Origin: Flavobacterium algicola
Lineage (GTDB): Bacteria; Bacteroidota; Bacteroidia; Flavobacteriales; Flavobacteriaceae
Assembly (NCBI RefSeq): GCF_022399565.1
Contig: NZ_JAJTUT010000001.1
Location: 1,167,336 to 1,231,335, forward strand
Length of the DNA stretch: 64,000 bases
Direction: 5' to 3'
Part shown: piece after piece, positions 24,756 to 35,061 of the stretch
Position numbering within the stretch: position 1 is the first letter of the stretch
Layout: each line of letters starts with the position of its first letter
Made by a program: the position numbers and the translations under genes
Notes under the pieces: model-generated
The model's input: only the letters and a program-made list of their open reading frames with translations
The model's database searches: none
Told to the model about the DNA's origin: nothing

Positions 24756-27700
24756 ATGAAACAAAATTATTTAATTGTTTTATTGTTTTTTGCGGGTCTA
24801 TTTATGACATATTCCCAAAGTATAACAGTAAAAGGTATCGTTAAAGATAACAATGGTATTCCGACACCAGGGGTGAATATTTTGGTGAAAAACACCAAGA
24901 TTGTTTTTGTAACCGGAATTGATGGCGATTTTCAGGGAAAAGCAGAGGTAGGCAACACTCTCGTAATTTCCTCAATTGGTTTTGAAACCAAAGAAGTGAA
25001 AGTTACCGGACCATCACTAACTATTGTTCTTAATGAAAGTTCTCAAATGCTAAATGAAGTTACCGTAACAGGTGCTTTGGGTATTACTCGTGCTAAGTCA
25101 TCATTAGGTTATTCCACGCAAAGTATAAGTGGGGCGGATATTGCAGACACTCAGAGAGAGAATTTTGTTAATTCGATGCAGGGTAGAATAGCTGGATTAA
25201 CTGTGACTAGTACTTCTGGTTCGCCAGGATCTTCGGCATCTGTGCAACTTAGAGGAGTGAATTCTATGAGTGGTAATAATTCACCTTTATTTGTAGTTGA
25301 TGGTTTACCTATTAATAATTCAACCCTAGATCAGGGATTGTTAATTTCGAATGGTCCAAATAGAGATACCGATTATACCAATCGTGGCGCAGATATTAAT
25401 CCCGAAGACATAGAATCTGTTACAGTTCTTAAAGGTCCCGAAGCAGCTGCTTTGTATGGTATTGATGCAGGAAATGGAGCCATTATTATTACAACCAAAA
25501 AAGGTAAGAACGGTAAAGGCACATTGACCTATTCAACCGATTTAAGACTAGATGAAGTATATCGTTTTCCAGACACACAAAGGGTGTATCAAAGAGGATC
25601 AAACGGAATTTCAGAAGATAATTACCGTAGAGCTTTTGGAGAAGCGTATGCGCCCGGAACTGTACTCTATGACAATATTGACAATTTTTTCCAAACCGGT
25701 GTAAAACAAATGAACTCCCTAACGTTTGATGCGGGTAGTGAAACTGCAACTTACCGTTTGTCTATGGCAAACTTGAGCCAAACAGGAGTTGTTCCTAATT
25801 CTGAATACAACAGATTAAATTTAGCATTAAGTGGAACTGCAAAAATATCTAGCAAATTAAAAGCAGAAGCTTCTTTCTCTTACATCAAATCTGACAATGA
25901 TAAAGCTTCTAAAGGAGCAGGTGGTTTTCTTTTAAATTTATTAACCTTCCCTGCAAATGAAGATGTTCGTAATTATCTTAATGCCGATGGCACTCGAAGA
26001 ACTATTACCGACGGAACATTGGATACTGAAATTGACAATCCATTATTTGAGGTAAATAAAAACAGAAGCAACGATAAAAACAGCCGCATGCTATCTAATG
26101 TTTCTTTGACCTATGATCCTCTGTCTTGGCTAAACTTCACTGGCCGTTTTGGTATTGATGCTAACTCTACTAGAGGATACAAATCGGTTCATCCTGAATC
26201 TGCAAGAAGTGCTACTGGAATTGGTTCTGGAACAGGAATCAGTACTGGTGGATATTTTGAACAATATGTAGATCAAACTACTAATTATAACTTTTTAGGA
26301 TTTGCAACCGCCAAAAAGTCTATCGGGAAATTTAACGGACTTCTTCGTTTAGGACTTGCCCGAACAGATAATAATTACACCATTCTATCTACCAAAGGGG
26401 AGAAGTTCTTTCAAACAAATGAAATGAATATCAATAATACAGACCAACTTACTCAACGATCTCAGGAGCGTATTATTCCAAGACGCGTTGATGGAGTTTT
26501 TGGAGAATTCACACTTGATTATGACAAAGTAGTTACACTATCCCTTACAGGTAGAAATGACGTATCATCTACATTACCTAGAGCAAATAACTCCTTTTTC
26601 TATCCATCCTCTTCATTGAGTTTTGTGTTCACAGAATTAAATGCTTTAAAAGGTGGTAACTTTTTATCTTATGGAAAATTGAGAGCTTCATATGCACAAG
26701 TGGCGAATGATGCCAAACCATTATCTATCATCCCTTCTTATGAAGTAAAAGCAACTACTGGTGGTGGTTTTGGCTATTCGGTGACTGGAGCAAATTCAAA
26801 TTTAAAAGCTGAAAGAGTAAACTCTACAGAGTTTGGTACAGAATTACGCTTCTTTAGAAATAAGCTAAGTTTAGACGTTAACGTATACCAAAAAAGAACA
26901 GATGACTTGATCATCAACAATATGCGTTTAAGTTATGGTACAGGGTATGTGCTATCTGCCTTTAACTTTGGTTCTGTACAAAATCGCGGACTTGAAATCA
27001 CACTTACAGCCGCACCAATAAAAACCAAAGACTTCAGTTGGGATGTTTTATTTAATTTCACAAAAACTGACAGCGAATTACTAAGTCTTCCTTCGACATT
27101 ACCTGAATACTATACTTCTGACACTTGGTTATATGGAAATGTGAGGGGTGGTACAAGAGTCGGTTCACCTCTTACGACTTTTACGGGATACACCAATTTA
27201 AAAAATGATAATGGTGATATATTAATCAATCCTTTAAACGGTCAACCGCTTAGAGACCAAACATTCCCTATTGTAGGAGATAGAAATCCTGATTTTATGA
27301 TTGGATTTCAAAACAGTTTCACCTATAAAAATTTTAAATTATCATTTTTACTAGACATTCGTAAAGGTGGAGATGTTTACAATGGAACTGCAGCTTACCT
27401 CACTGCTGTAGGATATAGCACTAAAACGCTAGATCGCGAACAACCATTGGTACTGGATGGAGTATTACAGGACGGTTTAGAAAATTCTGCTACACCAACA
27501 AAAAATAATATTTTGGTAACTCCTTACTACCAAAACGAACTTTACACTGCAAATAGTGTAGATTCAGATTTTATCGAAAGAGATATCAACTGGTTAAGAT
27601 TCCGTGATATAACACTGAACTACCGAATGCCTTCAGAGGTATTAAGTAAAACAAGGTTATTCACAAGCCTTTCTATGTATATCACTATTACCGATGCCTT

Positions 27701-27842
27701 TATGATTACCAATTATACAGGTGCAGATCCTGCCGTAAATGGTTTAAATGCTAGTTCAGGTGGTGCTGGAGGTACAGGATTTGATTATGGGGTACTTTCT
27801 ACACCAAGAGGATTTAATATCGGATTTAGATTTGGACTTTAA
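24756..27842 (+). CDS. SusC/RagA-type TonB-dependent outer membrane transporter
   Basis: This 1028-residue protein has a signal peptide (residues 1-20), a CarboxypepD_reg-like beta-sandwich (~22-100), a plug domain (VQLRGVNSMSGNNSPLFVVDGLPI; ESVTVLKGPEAAALYGIDAGNGAIIITTKKG) and a C-terminal 22-strand barrel ending RGFNIGFRFGL. It forms the barrel half of a SusCD importer, powered by TonB-ExbBD, for oligosaccharides or glycopeptides. A SusD partner gene follows 12 bases later. The enzymes downstream act on peptidoglycan-type glycans, so muropeptide or amino-sugar uptake is the likely role (inference). This paralogue is clearly distinct from the starch-locus SusC in the same window. Confidence 0.95.
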   Translation: MKQNYLIVLLFFAGLFMTYSQSITVKGIVKDNNGIPTPGVNILVKNTKIVFVTGIDGDFQGKAEVGNTLVISSIGFETKEVKVTGPSLTIVLNESSQMLNEVTVTGALGITRAKSSLGYSTQSISGADIADTQRENFVNSMQGRIAGLTVTSTSGSPGSSASVQLRGVNSMSGNNSPLFVVDGLPINNSTLDQGLLISNGPNRDTDYTNRGADINPEDIESVTVLKGPEAAALYGIDAGNGAIIITTKKGKNGKGTLTYSTDLRLDEVYRFPDTQRVYQRGSNGISEDNYRRAFGEAYAPGTVLYDNIDNFFQTGVKQMNSLTFDAGSETATYRLSMANLSQTGVVPNSEYNRLNLALSGTAKISSKLKAEASFSYIKSDNDKASKGAGGFLLNLLTFPANEDVRNYLNADGTRRTITDGTLDTEIDNPLFEVNKNRSNDKNSRMLSNVSLTYDPLSWLNFTGRFGIDANSTRGYKSVHPESARSATGIGSGTGISTGGYFEQYVDQTTNYNFLGFATAKKSIGKFNGLLRLGLARTDNNYTILSTKGEKFFQTNEMNINNTDQLTQRSQERIIPRRVDGVFGEFTLDYDKVVTLSLTGRNDVSSTLPRANNSFFYPSSSLSFVFTELNALKGGNFLSYGKLRASYAQVANDAKPLSIIPSYEVKATTGGGFGYSVTGANSNLKAERVNSTEFGTELRFFRNKLSLDVNVYQKRTDDLIINNMRLSYGTGYVLSAFNFGSVQNRGLEITLTAAPIKTKDFSWDVLFNFTKTDSELLSLPSTLPEYYTSDTWLYGNVRGGTRVGSPLTTFTGYTNLKNDNGDILINPLNGQPLRDQTFPIVGDRNPDFMIGFQNSFTYKNFKLSFLLDIRKGGDVYNGTAAYLTAVGYSTKTLDREQPLVLDGVLQDGLENSATPTKNNILVTPYYQNELYTANSVDSDFIERDINWLRFRDITLNYRMPSEVLSKTRLFTSLSMYITITDAFMITNYTGADPAVNGLNASSGGAGGTGFDYGVLSTPRGFNIGFRFGL

Positions 27843-27854
27843 TACATTCTTAAG

Positions 27855-29399
27855 ATGAAAAATATAACAAAATTTTTAGCCGTCTCTATAGCAGGTCTGT
27901 TACTTACAGCTTGTAATCGCGACGAAATAGCAGCAGTAAATGTAAACGAGAGTTTTCCAACTATTGTTGAGCCTATATACCTTTTACCTAATATACAAGC
28001 ATCGATGGCTTTGGGAATTCAGTATGACGCCCGTTATTTGGGGAAATACATTCAAAATTTTTCTCAAAACACTGTCAACTATTCTTGGGATGGATACGGA
28101 TATACCGCCAATAGTGATGCAGGAGGAGAAATCTGGAAAATGGCTTATTATTCCATTGGATTAAACTTAACCAATGCTATTGACGGTGCCAATGAAGTAA
28201 AACGTTACGACATCGCTGGTTTGTCAAAAGCAATAAAAGCTTGGACCTGGCAAATTTCAACCGATTATCATTCTGATTTAATCAAATTTGATCAAGTTTT
28301 TACATCAAGATTAATTTTTGATTATGGAACTCAGCAAGAAGCTTATGCAGAAGTAGTAAGATTGGCTAAAGAAGCCATTGTTGACTTAGAAAGAACAGAT
28401 GGGAATTCTAATGAAGTTTATACTGCTAAAGGAGATTTAATCTATAATGGTAAAAAAGAGAAGTGGATAAAATTTGCTTACGGTGTTTTGGCTCGAAATG
28501 CCAATAACCTAAGTAACAAATCAACTTATAATCCTGATGTAGTTATTGCCTATGTAGACAAAGCTTTGGCTAGTATTGAAGATGATTGTTATGTTAAATT
28601 TACTGGAATAGCCAATGCTGATACGAACTTTTTTGGACCAAGTCGAAATAACCTACCTAGTTATCGTCAAACAGATTTTATTGTTCACGCTATGGACGGA
28701 ACAGTTTTTACTGCCGTAGACCCACGTATGGCAAGCATTCTTTCTCCATCTGAGGATGGAGTTTTTAGAGGAAATCCTTTAAATACTGCCGCAGGAACTG
28801 CTACAGCTACTCGTATTCCCAACCTTTGGGGAACTCTAGCATCGGGAACCTCGACAACTGCAGGAAGATACCTTTTTAGAGATAAAGCCGACTTTCCTAT
28901 AATGACTTATTCAGAAATGCAATTTATTAAAGCAGAGGCTGCATTTAAAAAAGGAGACAGAGCAACTGCATTGGCAGCTTACAAAAAAGGAATTGAAGCT
29001 AGTATCGATATGGTAAATAGAAATACAGTAGAAACTGCCATAGCTCCTACAGCTACATTAATTACTGCAGCGCAAAGATCTGCTTTTGTAAACGACATCA
29101 ATGTTGTTCCTACAGCAGCAAATCTTTCTTTGAAACATATTATCATGCAAAAATACATTGCTTTATTTGGTCATGGATATGTGGAGACGTGGACTGATAT
29201 GAGAAAATACCATTATGACACCACCATCTATGAAACGATGGTCTTCCCGGCATTATTTGCAGACAATAATGGTAAATTAGCTTATAGAGTACGTCCTAGG
29301 TATAATTCGGAATACGTATGGAATTTTTCAGCCTTACAAGCAATTGGAGCTGATTTACCAGATTATCATACTAAGGAAATGTGGTTTTCTCAGCCGTAA
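27855..29399 (+). CDS. SusD/RagB-family surface lipoprotein
   Basis: This 514-residue lipoprotein has a signal peptide and lipobox (LAVSIAGLLLTAC). The TPR-rich SusD fold follows, with AWTWQISTDYHSDLIKFD, MTYSEMQFIKAEAAFKKGDRATALAAY and KYIALFGHGYVETWTDMRKY as typical landmarks. It caps the preceding SusC barrel and helps capture ligand at the cell surface. It is in the same operon as SusC. The binding residues are not conserved enough across the family to predict the ligand from sequence. Confidence 0.93.
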   Translation: MKNITKFLAVSIAGLLLTACNRDEIAAVNVNESFPTIVEPIYLLPNIQASMALGIQYDARYLGKYIQNFSQNTVNYSWDGYGYTANSDAGGEIWKMAYYSIGLNLTNAIDGANEVKRYDIAGLSKAIKAWTWQISTDYHSDLIKFDQVFTSRLIFDYGTQQEAYAEVVRLAKEAIVDLERTDGNSNEVYTAKGDLIYNGKKEKWIKFAYGVLARNANNLSNKSTYNPDVVIAYVDKALASIEDDCYVKFTGIANADTNFFGPSRNNLPSYRQTDFIVHAMDGTVFTAVDPRMASILSPSEDGVFRGNPLNTAAGTATATRIPNLWGTLASGTSTTAGRYLFRDKADFPIMTYSEMQFIKAEAAFKKGDRATALAAYKKGIEASIDMVNRNTVETAIAPTATLITAAQRSAFVNDINVVPTAANLSLKHIIMQKYIALFGHGYVETWTDMRKYHYDTTIYETMVFPALFADNNGKLAYRVRPRYNSEYVWNFSALQAIGADLPDYHTKEMWFSQP

Positions 29400-29425
29400 T
29401 TATTTTAATATTAAATGACATTCAA

Positions 29426-30256
29426 ATGAAAAACATAAAAATAACGCTAACAAAATACATAGGACTGAGTTTTTTTGCTTTGGGTTTTCTCTCTTCTTGT
29501 GGAGATGAAACTAACTTTTCTCCAAATAAAGAAGAAGTTGACGCTACAGCTGCATTCGTAAAATTTAATAATGCAACTATTGGTCCCAATGGAACTAATT
29601 TCATGGTAAATTGGTATTTAAATGACATTAAAACGACTTCTGGCGCTATAAGTACTACTTTGCCATTGGGTGTTGGACCTGGAGGAAGCTATCCAGCTGC
29701 TATTAATTATGCACAAGTACCGAGTGGGAGTGCGACAATGAAAGTTGAAATTCCAGCAACTGCAACGGTACCCGCTAGCACTGTAACCACTTCTACATTC
29801 GTGACAGAAGCCCAAATGAATTATTCAACATTTGTAGTAGGCGCATCTCCAACTTATTCTACTTATACCTTGAAAGATGATTTAAGTGTTAGTTTGACTG
29901 ATCCTACCAAAGCCTACGTTCGTTTTGTTAATTTAATATCAAATTCGCCAGCTGAGGGATACGATATTTCCATATTAGAACTTAATTCAAATGCTGTAAT
30001 TTTTTCAGGAGTAAAATATTTGTTAGGAAGTGAAATATTTATTCCAATAACAGCGGTAGCAGATGATTCATCAGTTGCTTATGAACTTCAGATGAGAACG
30101 GTAGGAACGACAACAATTGTTGCAAAATTGGCCTTTACTCCTAGAAAAGGAAGAGTTTATACTTTATTCAACAAAGGTTATGTAGGAGGCTTATCAAACG
30201 GAGCACCTAGTACTACCGTCAACATTCCTGCAATCACGTATTTTACCAATAAATAA
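29426..30256 (+). CDS. DUF4397-domain lipoprotein
   Basis: This 276-residue protein begins with a lipoprotein signal (FFALGFLSSCGDET) and continues as a beta-rich DUF4397-type domain (AAFVKFNNATIGPNGTNFMVNWYLN; AYVRFVNLISNSPAEGYDISIL; GRVYTLFNKGYVGG). It occupies the place where SusE/SusF-like surface glycan-binding lipoproteins are found in polysaccharide utilisation loci. It may therefore bind ligand at the surface together with SusCD; that is inference. The start at 29426 gives the signal peptide; an in-frame start at 29381 lies inside the end of susD. A terminator follows at once. Confidence 0.82.
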   Translation: MKNIKITLTKYIGLSFFALGFLSSCGDETNFSPNKEEVDATAAFVKFNNATIGPNGTNFMVNWYLNDIKTTSGAISTTLPLGVGPGGSYPAAINYAQVPSGSATMKVEIPATATVPASTVTTSTFVTEAQMNYSTFVVGASPTYSTYTLKDDLSVSLTDPTKAYVRFVNLISNSPAEGYDISILELNSNAVIFSGVKYLLGSEIFIPITAVADDSSVAYELQMRTVGTTTIVAKLAFTPRKGRVYTLFNKGYVGGLSNGAPSTTVNIPAITYFTNK

Positions 30257-30266
30257 ATACTTATTT

Positions 30267-30305
30267 AAAACCACTCGAGAAAGCAGCAATCTCGAGTGGT
30301 TTTTC
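30267..30305 (+). terminator. Terminator after the susCD-DUF4397 operon
   Basis: A perfect 13-bp stem (AAAACCACTCGAG / CTCGAGTGGTTTT) with an 11-base loop and a T tail follows 10 bases after the DUF4397 stop. It separates this operon from the enzyme genes downstream. Confidence 0.88.
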
Positions 30306-30412
30306 TATTTGTGAATTGTTTTTTAAATGATCCATACATTTATAAAATATATAATCGTCTTACTTCAAAAAAAAAATAGCAATTTTGCATTGATTAATTA
30401 AATTTTGCTTCC

Positions 30413-32233
30413 ATGAATAAGAGCTATTTGAAAAAGATAAAATCAACAATTTTATTTTTCCTGTTATTACAAGTAGTAATGACTAAAGCTCAGTGCTTAA
30501 GCAACACTGAATTTGATAAGACGCACCCTAAACAAGAAATGAGAGGTGTTTTTTTAGCTTCTGTTTACAGTCTTAATTGGCCTACAAATCGTTTGGCAAC
30601 ACCTGCAGTACAGCAAGCAGAATTAATAGAAATATTAGATAATTTAAAAGGAAACGGCTACAATACCATATTCTTGCAAGTGCGATCTGAGTGTGATGCA
30701 TTATACAACTCAGCTATAGAACCCTGGGGCTATTATTTAACCGGAACACAAGGACAAGCTCCCAACCCAGTATGGGATCCTCTGGAATTTGCAATTATTC
30801 AAGCACACCAACGAGGACTAGACCTTCATGCTTGGTTAAATCCTTATAGAGCCAAAACGACATCAACGTACACCCCATCATCCAATCACATTACTATTAC
30901 GCAACCCACTTGGTGGTTCAAATCATCAGCAGATTCTCAAAGAATTTTGAATCCAGGTTTGCCAGAAGTTAAGAATTACATTGTTAGTATCGTTGAAGAT
31001 ATTGCAACAAGATATGATGTAGATGGTATACATTACGATGACTATTTTTATCCAAATGCAGGAATGACTACTAACCAAGATGCACAAACTTATATAGATC
31101 ATAATCCAAAAAACATTAGTAACATAGGAGATTGGAGAAGAGAAAATGTTAATGAAATGATTGCATCAACATACGATGCAATACAGACAATAAATGCTAG
31201 TCTAAACAAAAATATCGTATTTGGCGTAAGTCCCGCTGGAATTTGGAAAAGTGGAACACCTAGCGGAATATCCGGTAGCTCGGCTTATTCAGCTTTATAT
31301 TGTGATGCAATTGCTTGGCTCAATTCTGGTAAAATTGATTATTTAGCTCCACAGTTATATTGGTCTATAGGAGGAGCGCAAGATTATATAAAACTGAGTC
31401 AATGGTGGAATGATCAAATCAAGGCTACTGGAAAACAGTTATATGTGAGTCAAGGATATTACAAAATGACCGATACAAATAATTGGACAGGTACCGAAAT
31501 ACAAAATCAAATTGATCAAGATAGAGTTCCTACTATGAATGCCTCATTTGGTCAAATTGCATATAATTATAATTCAATAAAAAGCAATTCAAAATCTGTA
31601 AATGATCTTATAAATAGCACGCAATATAAATACAAGTCTTTTGCTCCACCAATAGCAGGTAAAGATGATGTTTGTCCAAATATTCCATTGAACGTTCAAT
31701 TTGTAAATACAACATTGAGTTGGAATACACCTCTGCCTGCAGCCGATGGTGACTTGCCTCAAAAATATGTAATCTATGCTTTTAATAATGCTGCAGAAGC
31801 CATCACAAACAAAAATGACGGTAAAAAAATTATAGATATCATTACAGGAAATGAATTGATCATCCCACAAATATTAATTGACACCAAATACTTTGTCGTT
31901 GCATCCTTGGATAAAAATAATAATGAGGCAGGCGATTTCAACGCACCACTGTTAAGCCGTTCAGCATTTGTGCTCAATAAAAGTCATTCTTATCTAGTTT
32001 ATCCAAACCCGTTTAAAAATCAATTCAAAATTGAGTTTAAAGAAGCACTATCAGAAAATGTGATTGTATACCTTTTTAATATGGAAGGAAAAGAGGTTTA
32101 TAGACAAACCCACACCATCAATAACTCTAAGATAACGGTCATAACTTCAAAAATGCCAAGTGGAATTTATTTTGCTAAAGTAAGTTTCGAAAATGGAAAA
32201 AGTGAAAGTTTTAAAGTTGTAAAACGAGATTAA
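30413..32233 (+). CDS. GHL10-family glycoside hydrolase with T9SS sorting domain
   Basis: This 606-residue secreted protein has a signal peptide (to ~QVVMTKAQ), a GHL10 (DUF187) TIM-barrel domain (~40-400) and a fibronectin-like segment. It ends in a type A T9SS sorting domain (LVYPNPFKNQFKIEF ... MPSGIYFAKVSFENGKSESFKVVK). The barrel shows RGVFLASVYSLNWP, AWLNPYRAKT, DVDGIHYDDYFYP and DYLAPQLYWSIGG, as in YngK/DigH relatives. E. coli DigH, of this family, cleaves peptidoglycan glycans stripped of peptides. With NamZ and NagZ-type genes following, the likely substrate is peptidoglycan glycan at the cell surface or outside. It is the first gene of a four-gene run (gaps of 50, 37 and 35 bases). 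Confidence 0.88.
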   Translation: MNKSYLKKIKSTILFFLLLQVVMTKAQCLSNTEFDKTHPKQEMRGVFLASVYSLNWPTNRLATPAVQQAELIEILDNLKGNGYNTIFLQVRSECDALYNSAIEPWGYYLTGTQGQAPNPVWDPLEFAIIQAHQRGLDLHAWLNPYRAKTTSTYTPSSNHITITQPTWWFKSSADSQRILNPGLPEVKNYIVSIVEDIATRYDVDGIHYDDYFYPNAGMTTNQDAQTYIDHNPKNISNIGDWRRENVNEMIASTYDAIQTINASLNKNIVFGVSPAGIWKSGTPSGISGSSAYSALYCDAIAWLNSGKIDYLAPQLYWSIGGAQDYIKLSQWWNDQIKATGKQLYVSQGYYKMTDTNNWTGTEIQNQIDQDRVPTMNASFGQIAYNYNSIKSNSKSVNDLINSTQYKYKSFAPPIAGKDDVCPNIPLNVQFVNTTLSWNTPLPAADGDLPQKYVIYAFNNAAEAITNKNDGKKIIDIITGNELIIPQILIDTKYFVVASLDKNNNEAGDFNAPLLSRSAFVLNKSHSYLVYPNPFKNQFKIEFKEALSENVIVYLFNMEGKEVYRQTHTINNSKITVITSKMPSGIYFAKVSFENGKSESFKVVKRD

Positions 32234-32283
32234 TCGTTTATTTCCAACTATATTGTAAATACTAAACAAATATCTTGAATATT

Positions 32284-33483
32284 ATGACATTACTATTTAA
32301 CAAAAACATCTTCTTATTGATGGTTCTATTTGCATTTAATTGCAAATCAAATCTTTCCGAAAATAGTAAACAAGATAATTTAGTAAGTAGTGTCGAATCT
32401 TTTAAGACTGGTGCTGATAATTATGAAAATTACCTTCCACTTTTAAAAAATAAAAAAGTTGGAATTGTTACTAATCAAACGGGGATATTAAGCAGCAAAA
32501 TACATCTTGTAGATTTTCTTCTTGAAAAACAAGTTGATATTCAGACCATCTATGCCCCAGAGCATGGTTTTCGTGGCACGGCAGACGCTGGTGAACACAT
32601 CATTGATGACAAGGATACTAAGACGGGATTGAAAATAATTTCTTTGTACGGTGAAAACAGGAAACCTAAACCGCAACAGTTAGAGAATATTGATATTATG
32701 ATCTTTGATTTACAAGATGTAGGTGCACGTTTTTACACCTACATCTCTACATTGCATTACGTCATGGAAGCTTGTGCAGAAAATAACATTCAGCTTATTG
32801 TTCTAGACAGACCCAATCCAAACGGAGGTATAGTTGATGGCCCTGTTTTAGAAAAAGCATACAGTAGTTTCGTTGGAATGCATCCAATTCCAGTTTTACA
32901 CGGAATGACAATTGGTGAATATGCACAAATGATAAAAGGTGAAAAATGGCTCAAAAATAATATAAAGTGCAATCTAACAGTCATTCCATGTGTAGGTTAC
33001 AACCATCAAAAACCGTATAGTTTACTTGTAAAACCATCTCCTAATTTACCCAATGATCAAGCTATAAATTTGTATGCTAGTCTATGTTTATTCGAAGGTA
33101 CAAATGTTAGCGTAGGACGCGGTACTGAAACTCAATTCCAAATATACGGTTCTCCTTTTTTGCCAAAAACAGACTTCCATTTTACTCCGAAACCAAATTT
33201 TGGCGCAAAAGACCCTTTATACAATGGAAAAACTTGCTATGGCGAAGATTTAACGAATTACAAAAAATTACATCAACTTGAATTAAAATGGATAATTAGT
33301 GCGTATAAACTGAGTAGTGATAAAAGCAATTTCTTCAATTCATTTTTCACAAAACTATCAGGTACAAAGCAACTTCAAGAACAAATTACAAAAGGGATTC
33401 CAGAAAGTGTAATCAGAGAGGGCTGGAAAAAAGGATTAGAAGAATTTAAGAAAACAAGAACAAAATACTTGTTGTACAAATAA
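32284..33483 (+). CDS. namZ: NamZ exo-beta-N-acetylmuramidase (DUF1343)
   Basis: This 399-residue protein has an N-terminal export signal with a Cys (LLMVLFAFNCKSN). It carries the full DUF1343/NamZ pattern: KKVGIVTNQTGI, IYAPEHGFRG, DAGEH, IMIFDLQDVGARFYTYISTLHYVMEAC, VLDRPNPNGG, PSPNLPN and GTNVSVGRGTETQFQIYGSPF. NamZ of Bacillus subtilis releases MurNAc from the non-reducing end of peptidoglycan glycans (GH171). Here it would act in the periplasm or on the outer membrane after endo-cleavage. The ATG at 32284 is preferred to a TTG three codons upstream. It lies between the GHL10 and symporter genes and is likely cotranscribed with both. Confidence 0.92.
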   Translation: MTLLFNKNIFLLMVLFAFNCKSNLSENSKQDNLVSSVESFKTGADNYENYLPLLKNKKVGIVTNQTGILSSKIHLVDFLLEKQVDIQTIYAPEHGFRGTADAGEHIIDDKDTKTGLKIISLYGENRKPKPQQLENIDIMIFDLQDVGARFYTYISTLHYVMEACAENNIQLIVLDRPNPNGGIVDGPVLEKAYSSFVGMHPIPVLHGMTIGEYAQMIKGEKWLKNNIKCNLTVIPCVGYNHQKPYSLLVKPSPNLPNDQAINLYASLCLFEGTNVSVGRGTETQFQIYGSPFLPKTDFHFTPKPNFGAKDPLYNGKTCYGEDLTNYKKLHQLELKWIISAYKLSSDKSNFFNSFFTKLSGTKQLQEQITKGIPESVIREGWKKGLEEFKKTRTKYLLYK

Positions 33484-33520
33484 TCAGAATTCAAAATTAT
33501 ACATTTTATATAAATACCAA

Positions 33521-35026
33521 ATGACTCCAAACGCAATCCTTCTACTAATCATCATTTATTTTGGCGTACTATTTTTAATCTCTCATACTATCAGTAAGAA
33601 AGATGATGGAAATGATGCTTTTTTTAAAGCAAACAAAAATTCTAAGTGGTACTTAGTCGCTTTTGGAATGATTGGAACAGCACTTTCTGGCGTTACTTTC
33701 ATATCTGTTCCAGGAGAAGTTGGTGCTCCAGGTGGAGAACAGTTTAAATATTTTCAATTTGTATTAGGAAACGCAATCGGATTTATTGTAATTACCAAAT
33801 TGCTACTTCCCTTGTATTACCGAATGAACCTAACTTCAATCTACGGTTATATTGAGCAAAGGATGGGGCATTACAGTTACCGTACGGCAGCATCTATATT
33901 CTTGTTAAGCAGAACAATTAGTTCGGCTTTTCGATTGTATTTGGTGGTGATCGTTTTGCAACGTTTCGTCTTTGACTATTATAATGTTCCATTTGCGGTA
34001 ACAGTTCTTATTTCATTGTTGCTTATTTTCTCATACACCTATCGTGGGGGACTTAAAACCATTATAATCACCGATACGCTGCAAACGTTCTTTTTGGTGT
34101 CTTCAGTTTTTTTAACTATTTACTTCATCTGCGACAGTATGGATTTGAGTCTAGTAGGCGCCTATCATGAGGTAAAAGATAGCAATTATTCGAAAATATT
34201 TTTCTTCGATGATTTCATGACAAGTAAATTTCACTTTTTGAAACAAATATTAGGTGGGATGTTTGTGACTATCGCTATGGTGGGTCTCGACCAAGATTTA
34301 ATGCAGAAAAATTTAAGCTGCAAAAATATAGCCGATGCGCAAAAGAACATGTTCACCTTTACAGGGATTTTTGTAATCATCAATATTTTCTTTCTGAGCG
34401 TTGGAGCGCTATTGTATATTTATGCTGAAAAAAACGGAATAGCTATACCGGTAGATTCTATTACAAATAAACCTAGAACAGATTTGCTTTTCCCCGAGAT
34501 AGCATTGAATCATTTATCATTTTTGCCTGCACTTGTATTTTTGTTAGGTCTAATTGCTGCCACATTTGCCACAACAGATTCTGCTCTAACAGCACTAACT
34601 ACTTCCTTCTGCGTTGATTTTTTAGGAATGGAAAAAAATGAAAATCAAAATAAAAAGAATTCAGTCAAAGTCAGACATTGGGTGCATTTATGCTTTTCAG
34701 GATTGCTATTCCTAATAATATTAGTCTTTAATGCCATCAACGACAGCTCAGTAGTTGGAATGATTTTTAGAGTTGCCTCCTATACTTACGGTCCTCTATT
34801 AGGTCTCTATGCTTTTGGATTATTTCAGAAGGGAAGAAAGGTTAGCGATAAATTAGTTCCTTATATATGTTTACTGTCACCAGCTATTACTTTTGCAATT
34901 AGTAAAAATTCCAAAATGCTATTTTTTGGATATGTATTCGATAATGAACTCATCATATTAAACGCACTTATTACCTATATTGGATTGTATTTTACAAGTA
35001 AAACCGCAGAAAAAGTCCATTTTTAA
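33521..35026 (+). CDS. Sodium:solute symporter (SSS family)
   Basis: This 501-residue inner membrane protein has about 13 helices. SSS-family landmarks include FGMIGTALSGVTFISVPGEVG near the N-terminus (sodium and substrate site), YRGGLKTIIITDTLQ, MVGLDQDLMQKNLSCKN and LIAATFATTDSALTALTTSF. The substrate is predicted from context: it sits between namZ and a NagZ/AmiE-type fusion, so MurNAc, GlcNAc or a related muropeptide sugar is likely. SSS transporters in similar clusters in Bacteroidota, including the Tannerella MurNAc uptake locus as I recall it, point the same way. No sugar kinase or etherase gene is adjacent. Confidence 0.87.
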   Translation: MTPNAILLLIIIYFGVLFLISHTISKKDDGNDAFFKANKNSKWYLVAFGMIGTALSGVTFISVPGEVGAPGGEQFKYFQFVLGNAIGFIVITKLLLPLYYRMNLTSIYGYIEQRMGHYSYRTAASIFLLSRTISSAFRLYLVVIVLQRFVFDYYNVPFAVTVLISLLLIFSYTYRGGLKTIIITDTLQTFFLVSSVFLTIYFICDSMDLSLVGAYHEVKDSNYSKIFFFDDFMTSKFHFLKQILGGMFVTIAMVGLDQDLMQKNLSCKNIADAQKNMFTFTGIFVIINIFFLSVGALLYIYAEKNGIAIPVDSITNKPRTDLLFPEIALNHLSFLPALVFLLGLIAATFATTDSALTALTTSFCVDFLGMEKNENQNKKNSVKVRHWVHLCFSGLLFLIILVFNAINDSSVVGMIFRVASYTYGPLLGLYAFGLFQKGRKVSDKLVPYICLLSPAITFAISKNSKMLFFGYVFDNELIILNALITYIGLYFTSKTAEKVHF

Positions 35027-35061
35027 TACCACAATAATACTTTAAAACAATTCATTGAACA

